Positions 41,101 through 56,156 of a DNA stretch of 64,000 bases are shown here, one piece after another (position 1 is the first letter of the stretch; each line of letters begins with the position of its first letter). Location of the stretch: assembly GCA_037954325.1 (NCBI GenBank), contig JBBMNZ010000014.1, positions 18,409,956 through 18,473,955 of the forward strand, in the 5' to 3' direction. This DNA is from Fistularia commersonii (taxonomy: Eukaryota > Chordata > Actinopteri > Syngnathiformes > Fistulariidae). A program made the translations under genes and the position numbers. A model generated the notes under the pieces. It was not told the origin of the DNA, did not search any database, and saw nothing but the letters and a program-made list of their open reading frames with translations.

Positions 41101-43733
41101 ATGTGTAATGTGTACATTTAAGATTGAATCAGAGCGGTCATAACATCTGTGCTATTACATGCTGTTGAATCGCTCTTTTCGTCACATTCAACTATACATA
41201 CAGCACATCAGCAAAATTTGACCATTGCATTTAACCTATGATGGATGAACCATGAGCAGAAGGCAGTCATTTCAGGGAGCAGTTAGAGTTTCAGTATCTT
41301 GCTCAACAACACTTCAACTGGCTAGGAGGAGCCGGCAATGGAAAATGTTCGGTTCGAAGGACAACTGCTCTGGACAACTGGGGGGGTCCCCAGTGAAATG
41401 GAGGCCTTACATCCATCAAATGGAGAACAATACAAAATGTTCTCCTTATTTTGAAAGTGATTCTCTGTGGCAGACACTAAGGGGCTTGGCCTCTCACCCC
41501 ACGGGACTAGGAGCTGGGATGTGGTTTTAGGTGCCCGGCATTGAGGTCCACAGAAGCCCGTTGTCCGTTTTGTTTGGCGTTTAAGGAATAAAGTTTTCAA
41601 GTCATCCACGGTGCCACCATCTTTCCTTGTTGCCCCACATTTATATCTATGTACTTTCTACATGCCTTCCCATAATGTCATAATGAAGTTACACATTGAA
41701 TATTATCTTCATTTATTCGTGCTCTTTTACAAAGTGGTGTTGGCTGTTTCCCAGTCTGGACTTACTCATAACATAACTAACTAATGTTTGAAATTGGTTA
41801 TTTCTTGGCAGTATTTGATTGACAAAATTTCAAATTTTCAAGCTCGAGTCCTTATCAGTGACTCCAGGCTACTGTCGAAAAGGTATGCCAGACATGCTAA
41901 GCATGTAAATAAAAACCTTATTTACTGTATATTTCACCTTCCACTTGCCAGACGTCTGGCCCCTCATTGCTCATCTGCCAGCCTGACAGATGGGAATTAC
42001 AAATTTGAGCTTATCCTGACTTGACCTCAGGTCTATTACTGTCAATGTTGGTTGCAGACATTTATAAAGTACAAAAATTACACGCTTAGATATTACCTGC
42101 TCCATCGTGTAGTTTTTTTGCCTAATTAATCCCAATATGGCTTGATTCCCGTCATTTGACAACAAGTAACCCAGGGCAACAAATGACTACGTGTAGAAGG
42201 TGAAAATATTGATATAAATGGATTGAGAGACTGGGTAGAAGCCCCCGGATGAATACCAGTGTTTTTGGCAGATTCTGCAAGAATCTCTGCTGATATACAG
42301 GGTTTGATACTTTCAAGTGAGTTTTCTCTAAAAAGTCCCTATTGAAACAATATGACCAGATGGGAAAACCATGGTAATTAGATTTCATTGACAGGCTCTG
42401 TTTGAACCCAAACCAAGAATGTGCCTGGTCTAAACAACATGAGGTTGCAACGCTCTAAGCAGAGCTGAACAAAATAAATGCTTGGACCCAGCTATCTATC
42501 CATCCAATTCCACCCCTAAGATGTGTGGTCTACCCCTATCACCCTAACTTCCAAATAGGCTTTAGGGCTTAAACCATACCAGGGGTGATAAAAACCCAAA
42601 GTCTATTGCAATCAAGCACAAAATTCATTTCTATTTCAGTCACTAACAAAAATCCTGTCCTTTGTTTTGCTTTTCATCTCTGAAAGGGAGACACATCTAA
42701 AGGCAGTTTCCACTCACCTGGAGCACAGCTATCAACCAGGGCGCCCAGGGCCCGGCCAGTCTGCCAGTCCCGGTTGAAGTTGGTAATGGGGAGCTCTGGC
42801 AGTTTGTTCTGAATCCATCCCAACAGTCTTTGCTTGGGTGTCTTTTGTTTGCCATCATCTGCTTCCTCCTCCTCATCCCACATGGGCATGGAAATTGAAT
42901 AGTGCAGGATCAAGGTCCAGATGAGACCCAGGATTAACTTCAGGTTCCCATCAACAATGGCTTTAGAGTCTGGAGACAAGAGAGTGAGAATCGGGGAAAA
43001 ATAACATTTAAGTATCCATGACAAGGATCATACTGTAAAAAAAAAAAAGGGTCAGGACATATTTCGTCTCAACAAGAATGGACAGATGGAAAGCACAGTA
43101 TAATAAAGTACAAAATTTTCTGTCCTATCCATCTGTCAAATGTGTAGACAATAATGGGTTTAACTATTTAAATCTTCAAAAGATTTCCATTTATTGGCTA
43201 CACATTTGTGTCATTTACAACACATCCATATCTCATTCATTTGAGTTATTCTGTTTAAAATTACATGGACTTTCTCCAGTAGACTTTTAAAAAAGTCTAA
43301 AATTGATACACTAATAAATGGAGTGATTACTTTCCTTTAACTCTTGCAAATTTGAATTGACAACTTTCAGTTTTATTCATCTATGTTTATTCATCATTGG
43401 GGATGACTTGAGAGGAAGCACATGTTATTTTTTTAAAGGTATTGATTTTTGAGATGAAAGGATTTGAAACAAATAATGGAGGATTAACAAGGAGCAACTA
43501 TAGTTTTAAGACAAAATGCCGGCAGGCTTCTTCGATATTCTTGAACATTGTGTACTTTTTTTTAATGTTAGGAAAGAACAGCAAGCACAACTGCAAGGAG
43601 AATTAAGTGATGCAATAAGGAGCAGGCCTGGGCCTGCCACCCCCCAACACACGCGCACGCGACACATGTGTTCTCAGGACAGAGGTTGAAGAGATCACCC
43701 TCCCAATTATGCAGCTTGTGAAGAGTGTGTATA

Positions 43734-43776
<43 letters not shown>

Positions 43777-46700
43777 AGAGAGAGTAAATAGACTTAGGGT
43801 CCCTGTTAGGACTTGATAAGTATGTACCATTATAATGAGTATCAAGATGGGATCTGATAAGCAGGGGATCTGTTAACATAGACAAAGAATTTCGTTTCCA
43901 AGCATTTATGAGAAGTTGACAAGACACAGGTGACAGAAAAATATTCTGTGATTCGAACACACCCCATACCTTACTGTGGTGTCTTGGCAATACGACTAGT
44001 TATCGTCTAGTTATATCTGGTAAGAGTTAACTAAAATGGGCCACTTTAAATACTAAACACAAAAAATTGAGTAATATAATGGATTCAATATTTGCAAGGG
44101 AAAGGAAACCAAAGTAAACAACTTCTGACTGATACGGATAAGATAAAACTATACAATTTACTTTTTGAAAATTTTTTGGTTTATTGTACTTTCACTCCCA
44201 TTGTCAATCATTGGCAGCTAAGGAAACTAAATTCTATATCATCAAATGTAAGGTTGTTACATTTTCAGTAGCATCATCCACAGCTACTGAATATCTTATT
44301 GGTTTGTGAAAATGACAAATTGTCCAATATCAGGATCACATTGAATACATTTTCACAATTGAATGGGAGTTGTAAGAGAGATACTTATTTTCTTACTTCA
44401 TTTAACATACTGTGTGTGACTTGGAAGTAAATATTAGAATAGGGGCATATGAATGGTCTTTTGTAAAGGTAGCCCAAGAGCAATTGTGCATCTGTTGGAA
44501 ATGGCTATGTAAGTCTGCATTGGTGGTCTGCAAAAGCAGGCCAAGAGGTCAAGAACTGTTAGATAAAAGGAAGGTCTGATGCATGATGAAGGATAGAAAA
44601 TATCACAATAAAATATGGTAAAGAATAGAAAGTAAAAATAAAGTCATAAGATACCATTCAGGGAGATGGTCTTTGCCAGTTCAAATCTCACACATCTTTC
44701 TCGACATCAGTAAGCAGTTGGTCTGAATCTCTGTTTGGAAAGGGATGATGTGGTCATGTCTGCTGTTCCCAGTGGAAAAATACATTTCAAGGGGTGATAA
44801 ATCTGCACGGGTTCACACATCAGGCCTGTTTAGATTCACCATTACTATAGGGACTGCAGTGAGCGAAAAAACTGCTATACCAACCAGCCCCTACCAACCA
44901 GAGGTAGGAAAGAATAATTGATACAAGGAGAGTAGCTTTGGGACCCCAAATGCAGCGATGAAGGAAGACTAAGGTGAAAAGTTGCCAAGAGTCAGAGATA
45001 ATTCTGACAGGAGGGGGTATGTACTGAAAGTGCAGCCCAAGTTGGAACTTGCTATTGGAATGTTGATCAAGACATCATGAGGGTGTGTCAAGAGCAGTCT
45101 GTAAGCCACAATGCAAATATACACAAGAACCACAATCTATGATGATAATTACAACATTTTGACTCATATGGCAGTATTGCATCTACATATTGGCCTTTCT
45201 CTGAACACCAAAAGTTAACATTGACACAGCTTTAATTATGTTTGAGTCTTAAAAAGTGTTCAGTGCCTTGTAGAATACAGAAGCAGACAAGACATTGGAC
45301 CTCCTTGTTTTGGATAGGAATTGAACCAGTTTCAGCCCATGGTATTTGATGAAATACTGCAAAAAATGTGATCAACCGAAGTTCCTTTTAATATAAGATT
45401 TTTTTTATTTATAAAAAGGTACAGTATTTTTCACTTTAACTTTCAATTTTGTTTCCAAATTATTTCACAACAATTATTGCCAATGGATTCTTGAAATATG
45501 ATTAAAATGGAAATATTGCAATTGTTTTTTAAAGACCCTCTGCATTTCACCCAAGAAAGGAGCCCATTTTCAGGACTCTTTTACAATATCAGAATGACTT
45601 TGGCATACTTTCAAGTTTCAGGCTCATGTACTGTCTGTCCTTAACGTTTCATAAAATGCTAACCAACTCTTGCTACTTTTTTTCGGGGCATGTCTTGTTT
45701 ATTAGCTAAATATAGAATATCATTTTACTTTTACTTTTTCCTATTTGGGAAGGAAATATTTCTCTATTTTAACAGAAATGCAGGTTGTGGTGCTGTTTAA
45801 TAGTTTTGGTTTATACTTGCTCCTTTATACAGAGATTGGGGTCTGAATAATGCCACCTCCATTTGATATTTTGTTTGTTTATGCAGTAGACTGGATTGTT
45901 CTGGATGCAGGCTTAACCTAACTACTACAAACAGCCACTCTATTCAGATTTGTGCAGTACAGGATTGTAGTTCTACTGACATGAATGGGCTATTAAGGCC
46001 TATTGAGGTAGTCCATTAATTAACTGTCAACATGTTTGCTATCACTCTAAAGCCAAAAAAAAAATCCCTTTTGATTGTGTTTTCCATGCACTAGATCTAT
46101 GTACTTCTGGCTAATACTTTGAGTGTACATGCACTTTTATTCATCCTGCTGAAAGAGAAAGCCATGCTAAACATGCAAGGAATCTGTGCACAAAGTCTGA
46201 CAGAGCCCATATACGGACACAGACGGCTGCAGTCTCCCCCACTGCTGACTCATAGCCCTTTTGTGTTTATGCTTGTGGGTGAGTGTTTGTGTGCTTGTGG
46301 GGGTCGGGGGCAACTAAGGCAACTAAGTATGCGTGCATGCCTAGTTGATCTAGTGGATGCTCTCTTTACTCTCAAAACTCCCATGACTTATCCCATTGGC
46401 TTGTTTGTTCCCCAGCCAAATGACATTGTTATGACATCATTGCAACTCTGTAGCCATAGCCTGACCTGATCCCAACATTACAGGGAGGGAATGCTTGCAA
46501 AGAAGAACTTTAGCAGGACAAAAGATTTTTGTAACTATATTCAGGTTGTACTGCAACATCTGGAGCAGATGATTGCTAAGATCTAGGAAGATGAAGAATG
46601 AAACAGTCCTAAGGTATCTGCCTTCACTAGTTTCCTTGCAAGAAAAGGGATATAAAGGGTAAATATTCAGAGATTAAATAAAGGCTCAGAAAAAAATATT

Positions 46701-49700
46701 ACAATTGAGAGTACATCTACTTTTCATTACTTGATATCCACTACAGGTCTGCTGAATTACAAACCAAACCTTGATGTTCACTGCAACTAGAAAACATGTC
46801 AATGATGGAAAATAAAGCGAAAGCTCAATGATAGAAATTGCAAAATATCACTGGCACTATTGACACAGTTTGTGTAATATGAATTTTTTGTGTATTACTT
46901 TAGGTTCGCTACTCAATTTCCTCTGGGATCAGTAAAATATTTCTGATAAGTGCGATGAAGGTATATGGAAAATGGCAGCGGAAAAACAGTTGCTTCTAAA
47001 TTCACAATTACCTATTTATCAATATAGAAAAGTCCTTTTTATCCTGGCCAGCTCCATAGTATTAATAAATGTAACAAATTCCTCCTATTCAGACTCTATG
47101 GTATACTCCCATATCAATTTTTTTATCAAACTGTGGCCTCAAATGCCACTTACTGTCACAGACCATTGCTTCAAGAAAGTAGATTTTGTGTTTTCCAGGG
47201 ATGTCCATCATGGTATAGCAAGATTGTGCGTAACCACATTACAAAGAAATTGACACCTCAAAAATGTGAGGCATGTGTGGGACACACTTCAGTCACTTGA
47301 GCTATGTGTGTATAGGGGCGGGGGAGCTATTCTGCCAACTCTTTTATCCCTTATGTGTTGCAGGTTTCAATAAATAAAATGATCTATACATTAAAATGTG
47401 AGGTGGCTGAATATCTGATTTTATTTTGTCTTTGTATTCATTTCTTCTTGCATTGAATCAAATTCAATCTTTCAAATTTTAGATCTTTACCCCCTTTTCT
47501 GATTTTGAATTATGTGCAAGTAACCAATCTGTCTGCAATCCTTGTGACTCTTATCTTGCAGTAACAGTTTTCAGTGGACAATCACATAAATATTGTACAC
47601 TGCAGAGGAAATAGTTGGTTTTGAATTAAAATGGCCCAGTTTTTTGCTGCACTAATTATTAAAAAACAATAAACAATGGTGAAATATCACCAGTTATAGT
47701 CAGTTTAAATAGGTTAACCAAGACCTGGGCATTTTACATCCCGCTGGCCAGATCTGGCCCGTTTTGCTTTTTTATCCGGCCGCCAAAGTATTTGCTTTGG
47801 ATATTTTAATAAGTATTTTCAATCAATATTGAATTTAGAAACTCCCTTTTTACCTTTGTTTAATTTTGTATGGATGATTACATGCAAAATAATGTTGGTA
47901 CATTCATATGATAATAAATGATTTTAAAGTTGAAATAAGATGCCGAAAATAATAAATATTTAAATGGCGATTTTCATTTTGTTCAATGTACATGATACCT
48001 AGTTGGCCTGCACATTAAAAAATAAATAAGACATGTGGCCCGCCAGCCAAAATAATTGCCCACCCCTGGGTTAACCTTATATTTTCCTGCTTCTTGGATT
48101 AGTCTGATTCCAAAAATGAATTTCTCAGCATGGGTTTTGAGATGGATTTTATTAATAAGCATTCTCCTCCCTCTCATACTCTCCACATGTATAAAGGGAC
48201 AGCAGTGAATCAGCCGCACTGGATCATGTTTGAAGCCTGTATGATTTGTGGCATCAAAGGTAGCAAGTCTATTTTAGATGAAAATGCAAAAATAAAAATT
48301 TAATGCAGGAAAAGGTTTCCCTTTCTGCATTAGCTGACAGAAGAGTTAGTCAAGCTGTAGGAACAGCACCCCTGCTGGCCCTTTTGATCTGGCCATCTGC
48401 ATGCTTGTACATCAGGTTGATAATACTAAGTCTTCATTGTTCTTTGACCCAATCTTAGTATAGCATTAATTCTGGTGTTTTGCTATCTCAGTGCTCAAAC
48501 TTCATATATCGCAACTGCTGACAAGTCCTCCACCTCTAGCTGTATTTGTGTCATCCCTATATGATATTAATCTCATTATTTGGAAAACAATATAATTTTT
48601 CTGATGTTTTGAAAAAAAATTCATGATATCCAAAGGACACAAGATGATTTTATACAAGCATCTCACATGTATCTATTATATAATTAACTACGCATGTTCA
48701 TCAGTGGAAATCATTGATGGAAAACAAAATTAGGTAATACTTTTTCCCTAATTACAGATTAAAAATGCAACTGGGATTTCAAAAGAAAAGAAAATCTATC
48801 CCTTTGCTTTATATTAACATTGATTTCTATTGATTATACTTTCATTTCATATTGGTAGCAAATACAATCATGGTCATGTAATGACTTCAAAATCTTGAAA
48901 AAAGAATATTTTGAGTGGGTTATTTTCACAATGAAGAACTTCCCAAAATGAATCTCAAATCAGCCTTATGTGTGTGTACACGCACACGGAAGCGTTGGAA
49001 TGGCAAAAATCCGGTAAGTCAGAACATTCTCAGGAAATGTTATACATTCCATGCTGCCTTCCTAACACAATGGCACACTTTTTGATACAGTTGCCTGTGT
49101 TACTGTGTGGTATACCGATATAACAGAATCTCATTGAGGAAAAAAAATTGCTCCACATAAAATTTCTCATGATAACATTGAATTTCTGATTGCAACATGA
49201 TAGCAGCTCCAAATGGCCACAAACTTTTCATATCTTTTTAACAGAGCTTCCCTGTAACATCAACCCTTAGCACTAAGAAACAAACCATGCTGACGCTACT
49301 ACACTTCCTCCATTTCCTTTCTACTCTTTCCAGTCATCCACCCTCCCTTCACATCGGCTCTCCCACTGATTGTGGAAAAAAAAGTTCCTCCTAGTTTTTT
49401 TGCCTTAAAAGGGCAGAAGCAAACTGGATCCTGGCACCCCTCCCACTCCTTGGGCTCTAGTTACAGACCAGGGAGGAGGGAGGACACCACAGGGGGAGGG
49501 AAAGGAGGCATAGAGGGGTAGAAGAAGGAGAAAGGGGGGGGCAGTGAAAAATGCTGTGTGGGATGTTTCTAAAGGGGTTGCTGGAAATGGGATAAGATGT
49601 GGCTCATTGAGAAGAAGAGAGATTTGATGACTTGGGGGAGAGGCAAGGAGATTGAGTAAAGGGAGAGTTGAGAGATCAGAGGCTATTATAAAGATAAAGG

Positions 49701-52700
49701 CGGGGAGAGGAGGTTATAGGTCTAATCAATACCTTGTGGCTTTAGTTAACTTTTTTTCATGGAAACATCTGAGTAGCCATAACAACTGAGTATTTCTTGG
49801 CCTATCAGAAGTGATCAAGTCAAGAAATGTATAACTGTGTTTTTGTATATCAAATGGAAACAAAAAAATTAAAAATACAATTCTCTCATGTCTTTTCAGG
49901 CTGACAAATGTAACGTATCTCACATATTAGCCTTAAGTCAGAGGTAAGCATCTTGGCATCTTGTATTGAGCCATGTTTAAAAACAACACTTAACAGCTGC
50001 TGGGGTTTTGTTAAAAACAAAAGTCTGTTTAGCTTTGAACATGAGAAATGGGAAGCTCAGGCATGTTTCCGACTGATGTGATGGAACAGCTTAAATACCA
50101 CTTTACAGAACAGGAATGTGTGTACTCTTCTAATCTTAAGTATTCAGTGGGGACAGTCAGCCTTCTTGCCTTACCCTCTCTAATCAGGAAGTTGTGTTAA
50201 TGATAACGAGCTGGCAGGAAGTGATCCATTTTGACCTGAACATTCCATTGTCTTGCTCACTGTTTGAGATTTCTCTCAGCCACAGAAACATGCTACAGTA
50301 ATAATACAGTAATACCAATTGATGATGCTTCGCACTGTCATGGGGTGTGACTAACTCAGGATAATGGAAAAAAGCCCTGAGACAAGCATCAAGTTTAAAA
50401 TTTCTCTGGATGTCATTGGCAGTCAGCTTCCCCACTTACAAGAGTAGCTTGAGCAGCCCTCCAGGCCTCAAAACATAAGTGGACTATTGAGTCAAACTTT
50501 ATGGCAGAGTGATTGAGGACTGTCTCCCCCTTGTTTTCCCCCAAACATCTGTGCTCCTGGCAGGTGCCAGTCATTTAGTTAACATGTGAAACATGTTGAA
50601 TTTGGTTTCAGCTTAAGTTGAAAATGAAAATTAGATTTTCAAAATCTTAAAACTTTTCAACTAACTTCAACTCCGGACTGAAAGCATGTGTTTTCTGTCC
50701 ATTCATTTATTCGAAGCAGTGAGGAACGAAACATACTGTGTTTGTATGAAGCTGTGTGCTGTCAATAACAAGGTACTCTCATTCCATTTCATACTGCTAC
50801 CGACTTAATAAACAAAGAAAACAAACAAAGAAATGCAATTGGACTTCCATATTAGTCGCAAAAGTGAACTGTGCCATCTTTAAGGCTCTGAAAGCCAATT
50901 GCAGCTGAGACATCTGATGACCGTAGGAAATTTCAAAGAAAATATCAACCAGGACCTCAGTTTCCTCCAGCAGTTTAAAGATATCCGTCTATTCAGCATA
51001 AGCAGTTTCTGATAGTGATTATTAAACTGTTAAGTGAAGAAATACTGTGCAAAGCAAGCAACAAACCTCACAACATAGTACTTAATAGCGTTTCTATTTA
51101 CACATAATATTCCAAATAATAATAAAAAAAAAAGTACAGGAATGGCCCTCTTACCAATTTGAACTGGCAAAAGCTGACATCACAGTGACTATTGAATGAT
51201 TATTCCTTAAATTGCAGGGCAGGAAGGCCTGTGAACCATTTTATAACACATATTCTTTTCTCTCTCTGTCTGAGCAAACAAAAAACATAGTAGCTGAGCA
51301 GTAATACCCCCCCCCCTCGCTTCCTCGCTACCTTGCTACCCTTCTACCCTGCAACCCTGCTACCTTCTGAGCCAAGCAGTAGTAATGCATCAGGAAACAT
51401 TATTGAATGTGCCCAGAGTGTCTTCCAATTAGGTTGGCTAGGGTCAACTAGCTAGCTTACTCTGGTTTGCACTGAAACACATCCATTAAAAGAAATTCAA
51501 AGACTAGCTAAAAACGTGATTTTCCCAGATAATTTACTGACCCAGGCAGCAGTGAGCGGTCTGAGAATTGTGTCTGAAAAACTGTTGTCTCTCCCACTGT
51601 ACATTATCAAGTTAGCCTGGCTGAAAAGCTGTGGCTGTAAAGCTCTGCCTTTCAGTTTCAGATGGTGCCAGGGGGAGTATACAACTAAATGTCCTATGGC
51701 TAATCCACAAGTCGAACAAGTAGACACAAAGGTTTGTTATTTACCAGGTTGAATTCTTAGGCAGGCAGGCATTTAAGATAGCTAAATTATGTGCAAAAAA
51801 TGTTTCAAAACAAATAATCAGACATTAATCAGTCTCCCAGCTACACAGTATAATTATGATAAAATAAAATTTATCCCAATGATCTGCCACAGCTGATTCT
51901 CATCTCTATGGGTTAAGAACATCCAGGCAACACAAACCCCAAGCACCTAATGTAAATGGCAGTAAACTTGCTGTTGCCTTGTTTCCACCTTCCCCAGGAA
52001 CACAGAACATATCTTATTATGATGTCACACTGTGAGCACTTTATTGCGACATAAATAAATGTCTCAACATGCAGCTCTGGCATCACACATCAGCTTACCA
52101 TTCCTCTGCCTCAAGCACTCTCTTCAGGCCTATGTGGTTGATGGTAAAGGTTTGTACCCAACTGTGTGGATCGACTTTGCCAGAGGAAATGTTAGGGAGT
52201 GTTTTGAAAAGCATTGCTGCAGGAAAGGATGCTAGCAAAGACAGCCTTTGTCTGTACAAAAATGACACTGATAGTTTTATTAACCAATAAAACAAACCTT
52301 GAGCCTGCACTGAAGCTTAAACCCCTGGGGTTAATCAGACAAACAGGATGATTAAGCATTTACAAACATGGGATGATGAGCAAGAAGGTTGCCTACATGA
52401 TATGATATCAAAGACACAAGGAGACATAATCTTTGAGTTTCAGTGTTGTGTGCTTTGTATTTAGAGGATCTGAACTTCTTTTTTTCCAAATTGTTGTGTT
52501 CAAAAGTACTTGATGCTGGAAGCAATACAGTAGCTCTTCACTAATAACAATAGATCTGCATTACTGTCAGGGCTCTCAGAGGACGAGAAACCATGAACAA
52601 TGTAATAGGGGCAGAAAAAGTTAATTGTCTTGACAATAAACACACAGCCTCCTGATTTCATATCTAATCAGTTGTTAAAATTGAGGATTTTCAAAAAAAA

Positions 52701-55700
52701 ACCCTACTTTAAATAATGGTTATGAATCGCCTATTTTCTCTTTATAGTTGTATCATAGGTGTTTTATGGTTTGTGAATCTTAGTCGCAGGTGCTTTTTGG
52801 CAATTTAGAAAGTGGCGGGTACATTTTTGGAACAAATAACTGGCTTAAATTCTTGTGATTTCTTGTGTAACTCCTTGTGACAGTATTGCCTGTCAAAACA
52901 CAAAACGGCAAAGGGGTGTGGACAAAAAGAAGCGAAAAAAAAGAGAGTTGTGATTAAAAACAGAAACAATTATTGGGAGTTCATAGGACAGAAGCATCAG
53001 GGTATACTACAATTAAGGTTTGTTAAATGTTTGGTCAGGTTGGCTGCGTGTTTCCAAGATCTACAATAAGAGGAAGGAGCTTAAGAGAGGCTGCCCACTC
53101 ATACACTTCCTGCTGCTGCTCCGAACTCATCCACTGTGAAGATGAGTCAGCAAGATGGGCAGACAAAGATGGACAGAATGAATGGCAATCTACTTGTAGT
53201 TGTAATGGAAATACATCAACAGCTAGATGCCGATGAGCCATGGATGCATAAAAATATTACACAACTGTCTGAGACAGAGGGGCCTTCATTTCAGTACTTT
53301 GGGAAAATTACTATACTGGACAAATTAATTTCTTTACACTGACATCATGCTCTAGATCACAGGATTGAAGATTGTTGATTTCTTGGAGAGCAAGAAATAA
53401 CCAACTAAGTTGTATGACAAACACCAAAATGACAAACATGGCTAGTTACTAGTCTTTCCAAAAATGATTATTATTAAGTTAGCGTCGTAGATGCTCAGTC
53501 ATTCATTTGTATTTCAAGATGTGGATTGTATACTCAGTGGCCAATTTGCACCAGACCTGGTGTGCACAGTTATCACAAAGCAAATAATAATGTAGCATTT
53601 CTGATTTTTTGTACAATACAGGTGTGAAATAACTTCAAGTTTGGAGACCACACAATTTTTGCTAAGGGTACAACTTAGCAGTTTCACAGAACTGTACTAA
53701 GGTATCAGTACCTACATTTTTTTTCATAAAACTCTTGGCAGCTGTCGGTAGAGAAAGTTCTCAATATTTGAAGATGATGCCATAGGTGTGAAATATTACA
53801 GTCCACAATGTTATCCGCAAACATCTCTCCTTTGGCTGTTGCTCCACTGTACTGGTTCACCTGTTGGCTTCAAGAAGACATTCCCACATATGTGGGAACC
53901 ACAAAATGAGCCTGACATTCCTGCCGGGATGAGAGGAACTGACATACATCAGACATACCAATCACTTCCTGTCCTTCTGATCACTGTCTCACTTCAAACA
54001 GTAGTTGTATCCAGGTTTAATCTGGGTTAGATGTACAAATTTCTGCAATCTCACGTACTGAACAAACAAAACCCTAGTCACACTGAGGGTGGGACAAATA
54101 AATTGCAATACTCTCTTTGGGAGTGACCAGGATGGATAGGATCAGGAATGAGTCTATCAGAGGAACAGCACATGTTCGATGTTTTGGAGAGAAGGTCAGA
54201 GAAGCCAGACTGAGATGGTTCTGTCATGTACAGAGGAGGGATAGAGAATATATTGGTAGACGGATGCTGGAATTGGAGCTGCCAGGCAAGAGGTCTCGAG
54301 GAAGACCAAAGAGAAGATTTATGGACGTAGTGAGAGAGGATGATGCAGAGAATAGGGTTAGATGGAGAAAGTTGACTCACTGTGGCGACCCCTGACGGGA
54401 AAAGCGGAAAGAAGAAGAAGAAGAAGACACCCCAATGCTTATCCTACAATGTGAGGCACAAATTAAAAGTATTCTCAACGCGACTAAATTGTGTTGCAAA
54501 AGTGCCAAAAGAAAGCAAGTTTTGTAGTTATCTCACTATCAGTATCATACGTGATACACAGCAATACCATTTTACTGTAAGTTACTCAAAGATTTCTGAC
54601 ACAAAATTTGCATAGGATTAGTTTTGCTTCGGGATCTTTGGTTATAGGTAATAATTTCACAAAATCTTACAGTAATTGTTTGAGCGCCTACTGTTCCACC
54701 ACTAATTAACTGCCTTATTTTACTAAACTGAAGTGTTATGATAATGGTACTCATATGCAAATTATCTATTTCTTTAAGAAAGGTTCAGCACTCGTTAAAT
54801 CTCCATTTTTCGACCAGTTTATCATGTAAATGACTGCTGGAATTTTTTTTTTGAATTTTTTTTATTCAAATATTCTTGCCTGGATAACATTAAAATCAAG
54901 AGACAACATTTAGTAATGAATAAATATTTTCCGGCTTCCCTCCCATTTGGATCAACTAATACAAACAAAAAAATAAGTTTTAGTCTTAGTTGAACTGTCT
55001 CCATTTGTCTTGCATGCATAAGATTAGAGAAAGTTTAGAAAATCCTTCAAGCAGCATGGGCTTTGCATCTTTCCCACTGAAAATTAAGTGTACCTGCCGG
55101 CCTGAATTGGAGGTCAAACATTTTTACATACTACACTACATTTTGCCATCGCTTTCTCAAGATCATTGCAACAACTTGCTTTTCATGTTTGGCTGACAGC
55201 CACATTGCCATTGAAGAGAAAATTATTAAGTTATTAAATGAATGGTCCATCGAATGTCAGTTTCCCAAATTGCAAGTCATTCTCCTCAAATGTCAACGGT
55301 TCAAACTCTTGTGTTTCTTAAGATACAACTCATACAAAACACTAAAAAGGTTTAGTGATTAATTTAAAAATCTGGACTACTTGATTGATTATTTGCTACT
55401 GGGGCAACAGCCAAATAGTATCTCAGGATATCAAAGATTCCTTGACTAAAGATCAATCTCTGTCTAAAGATTATCTTGGGGATTATATGCTTCCATACAG
55501 TTCCATTTGTAAGAAACTGCCTGAAAATATACTAATTCGACTCATCTATTTCAAAAATGTTCTAGATTAAAACTAAACAATCAATATTAAAGCCCTGCTG
55601 TTACCTTGATTTAAGAATCATGGTATTGCAGCATTGCAGATGTGACAATGATCATGTGATCAATTAATCAGTTGTGAGAAGTGTGTAACAGACGCTGTAG

Positions 55701-56066
55701 TAGTAAGGGGGCTGCATTCTGCTGTGACTTTAGACTTCTGTTGTCAGGTACAAAGAATTCTGGCCCAAAGCAGCTACATGCAAGCAGAGCCCATCAAACT
55801 AAGTTCTGTGTCACCAACCGTGAGCCAAGTCCAGAGTGGAACTGCAGCCCAACCCACTGCACGACACCACACAATATCCCTGTGTCTCTGCTGCAGGCTA
55901 CAAGGCCCTCGATTAGATCCCAGCCCATTAAGTTTGGCTCAGACGGATAGGGGGTATGGGGGGCCCCTCGACACAGGGTGCCCTATCCTCCCAAAACAAC
56001 TCGCCTCAAATGTGGACAGTGAAAGACAAAAACCCTAAACTCCGAGGAAACGCCTGCCTGCCTGCG

Positions 56067-56156
<90 letters not shown>

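Noticed and set aside
54078..54395. ORF of 92 residues as a DNA-binding protein (GRPKRR motif)
   Set aside because: Sequence and GAA tail are those of a LINE 3' end.
55681..56050. ORFs of 89 and 104 residues upstream of the CA tract in intron 1
   Set aside because: Overlapping frames of low-information sequence antisense to the gene; no domain or splice support.
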